This document shows positions 7,701 through 16,034 of a stretch of 64,000 nucleotides of DNA, one piece after another; the first letter of the stretch is position 1, and each line of letters starts with the position of its first letter. The notes beneath the pieces were generated by a model. That model was not told where the DNA came from and did not search any database. It worked only from the letters and a program-made list of their open reading frames with translations. The translations under genes and the position numbers were made by a program. The stretch comes from Streptococcus mitis bv. 2 str. SK95 (GTDB lineage Bacteria > Bacillota > Bacilli > Lactobacillales > Streptococcaceae): contig NZ_AFUB01000055.1 in the NCBI RefSeq assembly GCF_000222705.1, positions 31,973 through 95,972 on the forward strand, read 5' to 3'.

Positions 7701-9233
7701 TTAGAGCATGGGCGCAAACAACTGGACAATTTCCTTGATTAGGCTTTGATACCAGCTAGTTTTGATAGTGTGGGGATAAATTTCTTGAGAAACCTTAAAA
7801 ATCTCTTCGAAGTCCCTCTCAATATCGATGATAGACTGTGTTCTATAAAGTAAAACGGCATTTTCATAGTGGTGAAGCAAGCTACGATAATCAAAATTGA
7901 TGGTTCCCACAGTAGCCACCTCTCCATCGACAAGCATTTGCTTGCTATGAAGAAATCCAGGACTGTACTCGTAAATGCGAACTCCAGCAGACAACAAGTC
8001 AGGATAGGCTCCGCGAGTAACTAACTGAATAACCTTCTTATCTGGGATACAAGGCGTCACAATTCGCACATCTACCCCTCTCAATGCTGCATTTTTGATA
8101 CTTTCAGTTAGATCATAGTCAGTGATCAGATAGGGAGTCGTGATATAGACGTAATCTGTAGCTTGATTGATAAGATTTTGATAGACCGTTTTCCCAACTT
8201 GAGCTCGGTAGATGGGTTTTGGCCCGCTACTATAGGGAATACAGAGCCCCATCCCATCTTTTGGTTGATTTTCGAGATGGTATTGGTCAAAGTCACTAAT
8301 TTCCCCACGGTTGATATACCAGGTTGATAAAAAGAGTCTAGTAAAAGCCTTTACAGCCGACCCATCCAAACGAATACCGCTATCCTTCCAATAACCAAAG
8401 CGCTCGATATGGTTGATATACTCATCTGCCAGATTGACACCACCTGTATAAGCAATTTGACCATCGATAATCATGATTTTACGGTGATCACGGTTGTTAT
8501 AAGCAACGGTCAAGCGTGGAATCACCTTGTTAAATTTATGGGCTTCAATCTCTCGACCACGAAGCTGGATGGTGTAATCTCCAGGCAAGGTTGCCATACA
8601 ACCAATATCATCATAGAGGAGCTTCACTTCTACTCCTTGAGCTGCCTTTTCTTCCAAAATCTCTAAAATGCTGTCCCACATCAAGCCTTCTTCGATGATA
8701 TAGTATTCGAGAAAGATAAATTTCTCAGCTTTTTTGAGATCCTCCAACATCTGGCGCCACATACTTTCACCTGAAGGGAAGAAATGGGTATCTGTTCGAT
8801 TATAGACATCTGCGTTCGTATCCATACTGAGGAGGGATTTGATGACTCCGTAAGCCGACTTATCTTGTTCTTTTAACTCCAAACGGAGGGCTCTGCTATT
8901 ATCCTCTCGGTCAACCATTGATTGGAGTTGCTTTAGTTGTTTCATTTCTTTTTTAGATAAACGGCGTTCTCCAAACATGATATAGAGCAAGGGACCAAAT
9001 ACTGGCACAAAGGCTACTAACAGCCATGTTACCTTACTCTCAGGATTCATGGACCGATTGACAATCGATACAATGGTCGCTAAGCTTACTAAAATGACAA
9101 GGATAATCCAGAGAATCGGAGCCATCTGTCCTAGATAGATAAATAAACCAAAGACGATAAACAACTCTGCCAACATAATGGTAATACTAAAACCATACTT
9201 GGACATGAGTAGCTGCATTTTTCTAGCTGTCAT
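7701..9233 (-). CDS. cls: cardiolipin synthase
   Basis: Phospholipase D-superfamily enzyme that makes cardiolipin from phosphatidylglycerol at the membrane; 510 residues. Two N-terminal membrane segments (residues ~12-65) are followed by two HKD motifs, HRKIMIIDG near residue 250 and HSKQMLVDG near residue 430, both intact. It has its own promoter (9292-9321) and terminator. Upstream, read in the same direction, lies the KASIII/adenylase accessory operon. A shared membrane-lipid theme is possible but not shown. Confidence 0.93.
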   Translation of the reverse strand: MTARKMQLLMSKYGFSITIMLAELFIVFGLFIYLGQMAPILWIILVILVSLATIVSIVNRSMNPESKVTWLLVAFVPVFGPLLYIMFGERRLSKKEMKQLKQLQSMVDREDNSRALRLELKEQDKSAYGVIKSLLSMDTNADVYNRTDTHFFPSGESMWRQMLEDLKKAEKFIFLEYYIIEEGLMWDSILEILEEKAAQGVEVKLLYDDIGCMATLPGDYTIQLRGREIEAHKFNKVIPRLTVAYNNRDHRKIMIIDGQIAYTGGVNLADEYINHIERFGYWKDSGIRLDGSAVKAFTRLFLSTWYINRGEISDFDQYHLENQPKDGMGLCIPYSSGPKPIYRAQVGKTVYQNLINQATDYVYITTPYLITDYDLTESIKNAALRGVDVRIVTPCIPDKKVIQLVTRGAYPDLLSAGVRIYEYSPGFLHSKQMLVDGEVATVGTINFDYRSLLHHYENAVLLYRTQSIIDIERDFEEIFKVSQEIYPHTIKTSWYQSLIKEIVQLFAPML

Positions 9234-9291
9234 ACATCCCCTTCCTTTTCTAACATTCTCCTTAACCGCTTGATGAACTAATGTTTCTACT

Positions 9292-9321
9292 AGTATACCT
9301 CAGTTCAGGGGGAGATGGCAA
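9292..9321 (-). promoter_or_regulatory. cls promoter
   Basis: Minus-strand -35 TTGCCA (9316-9321), 18-bp spacer, -10 TATACT (9292-9297), about 60 bp upstream of the cls start. Confidence 0.6.
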
Positions 9322-9368
9322 CCTTTTACCTTTGCTCAAGTTCCAAGCCTTCCATTTTTAGATGATTA

Positions 9369-10313
9369 TTACAATTTCAGAGCCAACATATTGACCGTCA
9401 TACCAGCTGCAGTCCCCATAAGGTAGACGACATCTCCCTCCTTGATAAGTCCATGTTTCAAAGAATAAGCCAAGCCAAACGGCACAGAGACTGACACCAT
9501 ATTTCCATAGTTAGTGACGAGATTGAGGTACTGATCCTCGGCCACACCTAGTTTTTCCATGACCAAAGGAAGAGCACGACTCGCTTGGTGAGGAATGATA
9601 TAGTCCACGTCTGCCAAGGCTAGCTGTGTTTTTTCTTGAAACTCTTCAAACATGGCTGGGATTTTACGAGCAGACAAGAGGAGGATTTTCTTCCCCTTCA
9701 TGTCAAACATATAGTTGGTCTTAGTCGCTTCAGAGTACTCTTTGGGTTGAAAAGAAGTCAGACCTCCACGAATCTCCGTATCGTGAGCTCCTTCTGACCA
9801 AGTACGTTGGAGACTAGCAATGACCCCTTTTTCCTGATGACTTTTTTGGAAAATAAAGGCTGCTGCCCCGTCACTAAAGAGTTCAAAACTTTCTTTTTGC
9901 TTGGGATTGAGCCCTAAACTACCAACCTCACTAGACACAATCAGGACACGACCGTATTCGCCCGCCTCAATCAAGTGGGACATGGTCGATAGAGCAGAAA
10001 TAAAGCTGGTACAGGTCGTATTGATATCCATAGCTGGGATTGAGAGTCCTTTTGCCACGCGCTCATGAATCAAGGCAGCCGTACAAGGAATAGGCTGAAC
10101 ACCAACTGCACTCGCCGAAACCAGACAATCAATGTCTTCTATTTTTAAATTTGCTTTTTCAAGTGCCTGCTGGATAGCTGCTTCTGCCAAATCTAGTTGG
10201 GTTTCTTCATTTTCAACTACACGATAACGGGTCTGGTCTTTAAATTGCACCGTATTTTTGGGAAGGCAAATGCCATAACCTGCGATTTCTACATGTCTTT
10301 TTACTTCTGTCAT
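9369..10313 (-). CDS. ketoacyl-ACP synthase III-like condensing enzyme (FabH/OleA-like)
   Basis: Thiolase-fold enzyme of 314 residues with the complete KASIII triad: Cys101 (NTTCTSF), His242 (IIPHQAS) and Asn271 (NYGNMVS). KASIII-family enzymes condense an acyl-CoA or acyl-ACP primer with a second acyl unit. The sequence is not the housekeeping FabH expected in a fab cluster. It is the last gene of an operon that also encodes an adenylating enzyme, an MBL hydrolase, a reductase and a glycosyltransferase, the composition expected of a small specialised lipid pathway. The substrate is unknown; OleA-type head-to-head condensation is one possibility. The ribosome binding site is AAGGA, 9 nt before the ATG. 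Confidence 0.85.
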   Translation of the reverse strand: MTEVKRHVEIAGYGICLPKNTVQFKDQTRYRVVENEETQLDLAEAAIQQALEKANLKIEDIDCLVSASAVGVQPIPCTAALIHERVAKGLSIPAMDINTTCTSFISALSTMSHLIEAGEYGRVLIVSSEVGSLGLNPKQKESFELFSDGAAAFIFQKSHQEKGVIASLQRTWSEGAHDTEIRGGLTSFQPKEYSEATKTNYMFDMKGKKILLLSARKIPAMFEEFQEKTQLALADVDYIIPHQASRALPLVMEKLGVAEDQYLNLVTNYGNMVSVSVPFGLAYSLKHGLIKEGDVVYLMGTAAGMTVNMLALKL

Positions 10314-10327
10314 TGTCTATTATCCTT

Positions 10328-11590
10328 TCATAAACGTTGGATTCGTTTGAGTTTACGGCTAGTATCCCAGTGATAATCTGAAAATTGGATTTGAGGAACT
10401 ATAAACTGCTTTTGCTGGGCTAGGAGTTGAAACTGGGCTAGAATAGATGCTTCCACTGCCTCATCTCGTTGGCTTAGACAAACTTCCACTACCTTCTCAG
10501 AATGTTGCTTGACTTGGTAATCTCCTACATTCTCCACAAAGAGGATGCACCGCCTGATAAAGTCTGGATAGATGGTCACCTGTTCCCCATCCAGTCCTTC
10601 GAAATAGAAGATGTCGTCAGAGCGTCCTTCGACCTTGTCAATCCGTGTATAGCAGGAGCCACATGGACAAGGCTCCGGATTTTCAACCAAGATATCATTA
10701 AGCTGGTAGCGATAAACAGGCTGACTGCTTCGTTTAAAGTCCGTAATCACTGGATAAAAACGGCAATCATCTAGATACTGCTTTTCCACAAAGATAATGT
10801 CTTCGTTGAGATGCAGATTGCCAGCTGAGCAAGTGCAGGCTAGGAAACCTTCTGTCGCCTGATAAACTTGGTCAATGATGGATAGTGAAAAGGCTTCTGC
10901 GATCCGTCCCCTGTCACTATCTTCCAAGATTTCCGCCACCGAAACGATTTTTTGTGGGTGAATGACCAACTCTCCAGCTGTGAGGTGCTTGCTCAATTCA
11001 AGCAACATAGAGGCTGGTGCTACCACAATGGTCGGTTGGTAACTATTGAGACGCCCGATATGCTCATCTGTATGTTTGAAAATATCAAAATACTCTAAAC
11101 GAATGAGGGCCGTATTGATGGTCTGATAGAGTTCATTATCGGCTCTCAGGAAAAAGGCGATGCGGTGTCCAAAAAGTTGACCTTTGGGCAACATCTTTGC
11201 CAAGATAGCCGCCGCCCACATACTTCGCTCTTTCTCTGTTGTGATAAAGAGGCCCCGATGTCCAGATGTCCCTGAAGACAGACCGACTGCCACTTCGCCT
11301 TTAAGTTCAGTGAAATCACGGGTCTTCTCGCTTTCAATAGCCAAGGCCAAGGCTTCATCCCGATCCACTCCTTGGGTGTTGAGCTCATTGAAATGTTCCA
11401 TCATAAAAGCCTTGTCCATATGGTCAAAGTCGCTAGGAACCACATTTTTAAAGTAAGGAGACTCTCGCTCTAAAAAGTCCATATAGTTAGCTAATTGCAC
11501 TTTCTGGTAGTTCTCTAAAGCCTCTCGAGATTTGAAGTTATAAAGCCAGCGAGTTTGGATAAAGGTTTTAAGAAAGGTTATTTTTTTCAT
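10328..11590 (-). CDS. F390-synthetase-related adenylate-forming enzyme
   Basis: 420-residue ANL-superfamily protein related to phenylacetate-CoA ligase and coenzyme F390 synthetase. Visible motifs are the phosphate loop SSGTSGHRG (105-113), the acidic YQATEG motif (243-248), a CPCG zinc-type pair (308-311) and GRSDD (322-326). Such enzymes activate a carboxylate with ATP as the acyl-adenylate. From memory, a TIGRFAM family of F390-synthetase-like proteins without known function fits it. It overlaps the MBL gene by 23 bp and precedes the KASIII gene by 14 bp. In Ole pathways the analogous ANL enzyme (OleC) forms a beta-lactone, but the subfamily here is different. Confidence 0.8.
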   Translation of the reverse strand: MKKITFLKTFIQTRWLYNFKSREALENYQKVQLANYMDFLERESPYFKNVVPSDFDHMDKAFMMEHFNELNTQGVDRDEALALAIESEKTRDFTELKGEVAVGLSSGTSGHRGLFITTEKERSMWAAAILAKMLPKGQLFGHRIAFFLRADNELYQTINTALIRLEYFDIFKHTDEHIGRLNSYQPTIVVAPASMLLELSKHLTAGELVIHPQKIVSVAEILEDSDRGRIAEAFSLSIIDQVYQATEGFLACTCSAGNLHLNEDIIFVEKQYLDDCRFYPVITDFKRSSQPVYRYQLNDILVENPEPCPCGSCYTRIDKVEGRSDDIFYFEGLDGEQVTIYPDFIRRCILFVENVGDYQVKQHSEKVVEVCLSQRDEAVEASILAQFQLLAQQKQFIVPQIQFSDYHWDTSRKLKRIQRL

Positions 11591-12383
11591 ATAAGATTGA
11601 CTCTATCCTTTCTACAGGGTCATGACTAACGAGCACCTCAATTCCGTCTTTCAAGACTGCCTCCAGAAACTCCGTCCCCTTGATATAGTCCACCTTGTTA
11701 TCTTGAACCAAGGAAGGAAGCAGGTGCATCTGCTTGGTATAAGGTAAGAGGTCAATTCCCCAACAGAGGTCTGCTGCAATGAGGAGATTGAAGTCTGGAA
11801 GGTACAGACAGGCTTGCCCCCTAGCATGCCCATCAACAGAAGCTACTAGGATACTGCCATCTCCGAAAAGATCACAAATCGGACGATAGGGAAATCCCGG
11901 ATGATGCTGGTCAGTTCTGATAATGGTTAGATTTTCTTCAAAAGAAGCTGGCAAAAACTCCTTGAAAATCAAGTCTTTCAAATTAGGTTTTTGGTAGACT
12001 TCATATACTTCTTTGGTCAGGATAAAGGTTGCATGAGGAAAGAAACTAGCTCCTCCCAGATGATCTGGATGTAAATGAGATAGAAGGACATAGTTTATTT
12101 CTTCTGGTTTGATTCCCTTCGCTTTCAGTAAATGTGAAATCTGGTCCTTCTCCGTCATTTGAACAGGTGTTCCTAGACGATAAAAACCATAGCGAAGCTT
12201 CGTCTTAATATCATAGTGATAGCCAGTATCATAGAGCAAATAGCCTTTGCCTCTGTGCTTAATCAAAAAGACACCCGCTGGGAAGGTCATCTTTTTATTC
12301 TTGACTCCCTTAAATAGCAAACCTGTGTAACTGGTACAGTAGCCTGCTGGGAAATAATCAATGCTTTCGATAATCTTGGACAT
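11568..12383 (-). CDS. metallo-beta-lactamase-fold hydrolase
   Basis: 271-residue MBL-fold protein resembling the N-acyl-homoserine-lactonase group. The metal-binding HLHPDH is at residues 103-108 (HxHxDH), followed by a GHARGQ His, an AADLCWG Asp and a C-terminal VSHDP His, so the dinuclear site looks complete. I use the ATG at 12381-12383 rather than a TTG nine bases upstream because of spacing to AAGGGA. It overlaps the reductase gene by 26 bp and the adenylase gene by 23 bp, implying tight translational coupling. It probably hydrolyses an ester, lactone or thioester intermediate of the operon's product. Confidence 0.85.
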   Translation of the reverse strand: MSKIIESIDYFPAGYCTSYTGLLFKGVKNKKMTFPAGVFLIKHRGKGYLLYDTGYHYDIKTKLRYGFYRLGTPVQMTEKDQISHLLKAKGIKPEEINYVLLSHLHPDHLGGASFFPHATFILTKEVYEVYQKPNLKDLIFKEFLPASFEENLTIIRTDQHHPGFPYRPICDLFGDGSILVASVDGHARGQACLYLPDFNLLIAADLCWGIDLLPYTKQMHLLPSLVQDNKVDYIKGTEFLEAVLKDGIEVLVSHDPVERIESILYEKNNLS

Positions 12384-13338
12384 ATTGTTCAATCCCTTCC
12401 GAAATACTGATTTGAGGGCGATACCCCAAGTCTCGCTCCGCCTTGCTGATGTCTAGCGTCTGGCTATAACGGAGCAGATAATAGGTATAGCGTGTCAGAG
12501 GCGGTTCACCTTTGAGTTTCAAGACCTTATACAGAAACTCTAAACTACTGGCAATAACTGAAAGAAGAGGAGCTGGCACTTTTCTGTATGTTATTGGATA
12601 GTCCAGTCCTCTCAAGGTTTCTTCTATCAAATCTTTAAAGGCTCTTGGTTCCCCGTTGGTAATATTATAAACTTCGCCACTAGCTTGAGGAGCCTCTAGA
12701 GCCAAGCGAATTGCCAGAGCGACATTTTCCACACAGGTCATATCCATGAGCTGACGACCGTCCCCTATCAAGGGAATGCCAATCTTCTGACTGAGTTTGA
12801 GAACTCGAGGCAAAATACTGGTATCCCCTATCCCAAAAAGCCCACGAGGTCGTAAGATAATGCTCGGAACATCGTGATAATCCTTAAACAGCTTCTCCGA
12901 AGCCAGCTTACTACGAATGTAGTTGTTAAGATTATTTTCCTGAGGCGCATCGCTTTCTTTGATAGCAAGCTGATCTCGAGGCGCAGCATAGATGCTCGGC
13001 GATGATACATAAACTAAACGCTGAATACCGGTCTCTCGACAAGCATCCAGAACATACTTGGTTCCCAAGACATTTGTCTGGTAGAAATCCTCCCAAGGAC
13101 CCCAAACGGTAGAAAGAGCACCCGCATGCACAACCATGTCCATCCCCTGACAAGCCTGAGCCAAATCCTCTTGTTTGGTCAAATCTCCCTGAAAAAATGT
13201 TACTAAGGAATTTTCCAAAGACTGACCTGCCTTGGGATTGCGTCCAAAAGCACGTACCTGATAGCCTTGCTGACTGAGTTCTTCAACAACATACTTGCCT
13301 AGAAAGCCCGTAGCACCTGTTACCAATACTTTCTTCAT
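12358..13338 (-). CDS. NAD(P)-dependent epimerase/dehydratase (3-beta-HSD/OleD-like)
   Basis: 326-residue extended short-chain dehydrogenase. The nucleotide-binding GATGFLG is at residues 8-14; catalytic Ser112/113 (VSSPS) and Tyr140-xxx-Lys144 (NYIRSK) are present. The family includes 3-beta-hydroxysteroid dehydrogenases and OleD, which reduces the 2-alkyl-3-ketoacid produced by OleA. With a KASIII-type enzyme in the same operon, reduction of a beta-keto product is the simplest role. It lies 3 bp downstream of the glycosyltransferase gene. Confidence 0.82.
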   Translation of the reverse strand: MKKVLVTGATGFLGKYVVEELSQQGYQVRAFGRNPKAGQSLENSLVTFFQGDLTKQEDLAQACQGMDMVVHAGALSTVWGPWEDFYQTNVLGTKYVLDACRETGIQRLVYVSSPSIYAAPRDQLAIKESDAPQENNLNNYIRSKLASEKLFKDYHDVPSIILRPRGLFGIGDTSILPRVLKLSQKIGIPLIGDGRQLMDMTCVENVALAIRLALEAPQASGEVYNITNGEPRAFKDLIEETLRGLDYPITYRKVPAPLLSVIASSLEFLYKVLKLKGEPPLTRYTYYLLRYSQTLDISKAERDLGYRPQISISEGIEQYVQDYRKH

Positions 13339-13341
13339 TTT

Positions 13342-14610
13342 TTACTTCTCCTTGTCCCCTAAGAGCCGATGTATTTCGCTCTTCAGAATCTCTGTTGGCT
13401 GATAGATTTGAGCTACACGACTAAGTTTGTTCAAGTCTGCCCAGTCATCTCTAGCCAATAACTCATCAAAAGCTCGCCCAATCGCTTCCGTATCCTCTCG
13501 TTTAGCAGTCAGGGCAATCCCTGCCTCTAAGCCACGAATCGCATAGTCATACTGATCATAGTCATGAGGGAGAATCAAGGCAGGCTTGCCATAGATAATA
13601 CATTGGTAAAAAATACCCGCACCGCCATGATGAATCACATAGTCCATCTGGGGAATGTATTCCTTATAGGGAAGATAGGATACCACAGAAACATTGTCCA
13701 CGAGCTCCTCACATTGGAAGTCTTGTCCGCCAAACCCCAGAGTCACAAAGAAGTGACAGTCTGGATGGGCTTTTGCCAATTGTTGGGTCTGGTAGAGGAG
13801 GTTGTCTTTGGCCCATGCTAGCTGAGTCCCACAAGATACGAGGACTTTCTTATGATTTGCATAAGGAGCCAAATCTAGGGGATAATTCTCTGCCCTCTCA
13901 ATCGAAGACCCAAAAGGTCCCACCCAAAGGTAATGCTCTGGAAAACCACTTTTCAGCTCCAACTCTTTCATCCCAATCCCTAAGATAGAATAGGGGGAAT
14001 AGATAGTTTCTTGACCTTTCTGATTGTAGAGCTTAAAATCGTAACGTTTTAAGCGTTCTCTCAATAAAAAGGTTACGATTCGTTTCCCTAAACGAGTCAC
14101 TTTTCTCCCCAGCCATTGCTGGACAGATTGGAACGGTGTCTTTGGACTGCCAATTCCTCCAAAGAAACAAGGCGGTCCATCTGTCGTTTCAATGGCAAAT
14201 TGTGTCGCCATGGTTGTTATCCAAGGAATTCCCAACTGTTCCGCTACTAACCCCCCAGATAAGGTGATGAAGTCGGCAATCACAATATCAGGTCGATTTT
14301 CCTGCCACTCTTGCACTAGTTGGTCAGACACCACATCGATCAAATCAAGACTAGCTGACAACTGTCGATAAGCAGAAATAAGGTTTAATTGCCCTTCATT
14401 GTTGGCTACGCGCTCAAATTCATCTACAGAATTTTCTAAAATGGGAATCACCTGGAATCCCATCTCCTCTGCGACAACTTTTCGTTGTGGTCCTGTAAAT
14501 AATCGAATCTCATACAAGGGATCCTTCAACAAGGGTGCGAGTAGATTCAAGGTTGGGAAGAGATGCCCACTTAAGGGCACTACAACCACATCGATTTTGA
14601 TTTTTCTCAT
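13342..14610 (-). CDS. MGT/UGT-type glycosyltransferase
   Basis: 422-residue GT-B glycosyltransferase of the macrolide-glycosyltransferase group. The acceptor-side N-terminus is VVVVPLSGHLFPTLNL, and the donor-side signature HHGGAGIFYQ...ILPHDYDQYD lies around residues 330-360. No membrane segments. It probably attaches a sugar to a small hydrophobic acceptor. I start it at the ATG at 14608-14610; an upstream ATG at 14668 would place coding sequence through the terminator hairpin of the preceding gene. First gene of the five-gene accessory operon. Confidence 0.85.
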   Translation of the reverse strand: MRKIKIDVVVVPLSGHLFPTLNLLAPLLKDPLYEIRLFTGPQRKVVAEEMGFQVIPILENSVDEFERVANNEGQLNLISAYRQLSASLDLIDVVSDQLVQEWQENRPDIVIADFITLSGGLVAEQLGIPWITTMATQFAIETTDGPPCFFGGIGSPKTPFQSVQQWLGRKVTRLGKRIVTFLLRERLKRYDFKLYNQKGQETIYSPYSILGIGMKELELKSGFPEHYLWVGPFGSSIERAENYPLDLAPYANHKKVLVSCGTQLAWAKDNLLYQTQQLAKAHPDCHFFVTLGFGGQDFQCEELVDNVSVVSYLPYKEYIPQMDYVIHHGGAGIFYQCIIYGKPALILPHDYDQYDYAIRGLEAGIALTAKREDTEAIGRAFDELLARDDWADLNKLSRVAQIYQPTEILKSEIHRLLGDKEK

Positions 14611-14633
14611 ATGTCTAGGATAGCAAATTTTTA
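14611..14633 (-). promoter_or_regulatory. possible extended -10 promoter of the accessory operon
   Basis: TGCTATCCT (TG-n extended -10) ends six bases before the ATG of the glycosyltransferase gene, in the 23-bp gap after the upstream terminator. The -35 is poor. If used, the transcript would be essentially leaderless; otherwise the operon depends on read-through. Confidence 0.3.
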
Positions 14634-14637
14634 AAAA

Positions 14638-14662
14638 AAGAACTACCAAAATGATAGTTCTT
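14638..14662 (-). terminator. terminator after the alcohol dehydrogenase gene
   Basis: Hairpin AAGAACTA-9 nt-TAGTTCTT followed by TTTTTAAAAATTT on the minus strand, 36 bp after the dehydrogenase stop and only 28 bp before the glycosyltransferase ATG. Confidence 0.7.
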
Positions 14663-14697
14663 CCCAGCATTATTTAGCTTCTTTTTCACTTTAAGAA

Positions 14698-15849
14698 TTA
14701 GAACAATTCTTTATAGAAGGCAATAGTTTCTTCTAAGGTTGGCATAAATGGATTTCCTGGTGCACAGGCATCAATCAAGGCATTCTTAGAAAGGTAGTCA
14801 AAGTCAAAGTCTTTTTCTTGGATACCGAGTTCAGTGAGTTTCTTTGGAATACCTACTGTTTCAGACAGTTTTTCAATCTCAGCGATAGCGTAGGCAGCAC
14901 ATTCTTGGTCTGTTTTCTCTTCCACATGAAGGCCCAAGGCCTTAGCTACATTGCGGAAAGCTTCTGGTACCCGTTTGGCATTTTCACGTTCTACAACTGG
15001 GAGAAGCATGGCACAGCAGACACCATGTGGCAAGTTATATACTGCACCGAGTTGGTGAGCCATAGAGTGAACATAGCCCAAACCAGCATTGTTAAAGCTC
15101 ATACCACCGAGGAAGATGGCATTGACCATAGCCTCACGCGCTTCGATATCTTGTCCATTAGCCACAGCACGAGGAAGATACTCCTTGATGAGTTCAATAG
15201 CTCCGATAGAGAGTTTCTTGGTCACATCATAAGCACCCGGTGTTACCAAGGCTTCTACAGCATGAGTAAGAGCATCCATACCTGTCGCTGCTGTCAATCC
15301 CTTAGGTTTTGATACCATAAGTTCTGGATCATTGACTGAGATGAGGGCTAGGCTGTTCTTATCAACCATTACCATCTTGACCTTGCGTTCTTCGTCAGTA
15401 ATGACATAGTTAATAGTAATTTCTGCAGAAGTTCCAGCTGTTGTATTGATCGCAACCACTGGCAACCCTTTTTCAGCAGACTTGTGAAGTCCTTCGTAGT
15501 CCTGTGGTTTGCCACCATTTGTAGCGATGATAGAGATACAACTAGCCGCATCCTGAGGAGATCCTCCCCCAAGACTGATAATGAAGTCACATCCATGCTC
15601 TTTCAAGGCAGCCACTCCGTCTGTGACGTTCTTGCAAGTAGGATTTGGCTCCACATCGCTAAAGATCACATATTCAATCCCTTCAGCATCTAGTGGTTTT
15701 AGGACCTTAGGTAAAATATCACTTCCTTCGATGAACTTGTCTGTCACCAAAAGGGCCTTCTTATGCCCAAGTTCCTTGATATACGGGCCTACTTCATTTA
15801 CAACACCTTTACCGATAAGGTTAACTGATGGAACGTAAAATGTAGCCAT
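14698..15849 (-). CDS. iron-containing alcohol dehydrogenase
   Basis: 383-residue group III Fe-dependent alcohol dehydrogenase, NAD(P)-linked, full length. The nucleotide-binding GGGSPQD is at residues 94-100. The metal-binding region includes GMDALTHAVEAL (~195-206) and the His-rich HSMAHQLG...NLPHGVC (~261-280). Pneumococci have a nearly identical protein elsewhere on the chromosome (from memory), so its place beside folC may be strain-specific. A cre-like site and a palindrome overlap its promoter. It is separated from the accessory operon by a terminator. Confidence 0.92.
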   Translation of the reverse strand: MATFYVPSVNLIGKGVVNEVGPYIKELGHKKALLVTDKFIEGSDILPKVLKPLDAEGIEYVIFSDVEPNPTCKNVTDGVAALKEHGCDFIISLGGGSPQDAASCISIIATNGGKPQDYEGLHKSAEKGLPVVAINTTAGTSAEITINYVITDEERKVKMVMVDKNSLALISVNDPELMVSKPKGLTAATGMDALTHAVEALVTPGAYDVTKKLSIGAIELIKEYLPRAVANGQDIEAREAMVNAIFLGGMSFNNAGLGYVHSMAHQLGAVYNLPHGVCCAMLLPVVERENAKRVPEAFRNVAKALGLHVEEKTDQECAAYAIAEIEKLSETVGIPKKLTELGIQEKDFDFDYLSKNALIDACAPGNPFMPTLEETIAFYKELF

Positions 15850-15894
15850 ATGCTTTTCCTCCTGCGCCTCTGCGCTATTTGATTATTTACTATA

Positions 15895-15942
15895 AGTATA
15901 CGACCTTATAAGAAGTTTTACAAATATTTGTAAGCGTTTTAA
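15895..15942 (-). promoter_or_regulatory. alcohol dehydrogenase promoter with palindromic operator and cre-like site
   Basis: Minus-strand -35 TTGTAA (15918-15923) and -10 TATACT (15895-15900) are 17 bp apart. The -35 is inside a perfect 16-bp palindrome TTACAAATATTTGTAA (15918-15933). Next to it, TTGTAAGCGTTTTAA (15928-15942) matches the CcpA cre consensus WTGNAANCGNWNNCW with one mismatch. The palindrome differs from the Rex consensus and its regulator is unidentified. Confidence 0.6.
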
Positions 15943-15981
15943 GTAAAAAATCAGTAAAGAAGCACTGGTCACGTTTTTAAA

Positions 15982-16022
15982 CAAAAAAGCTCCAAAAAGA
16001 CTAATTTCATCTCATTGGAACT
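15982..16022 (-). terminator. lipoprotein gene terminator
   Basis: Minus-strand AGTTCCAA...TTGGAGCT stem (one G-T pair) followed by TTTTTTG, just after the lipoprotein stop. Confidence 0.6.
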
Positions 16023-16034
16023 TCTACTTAATCA

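Noticed and set aside
14611-14670. Start of the glycosyltransferase at 14668-14670 (MLGRTIIL...), giving a hydrophobic N-terminus
   Set aside because: The extra 20 codons run through the terminator hairpin of the preceding gene and have no convincing ribosome binding site; the family N-terminus begins at MRKIKIDVVVV.
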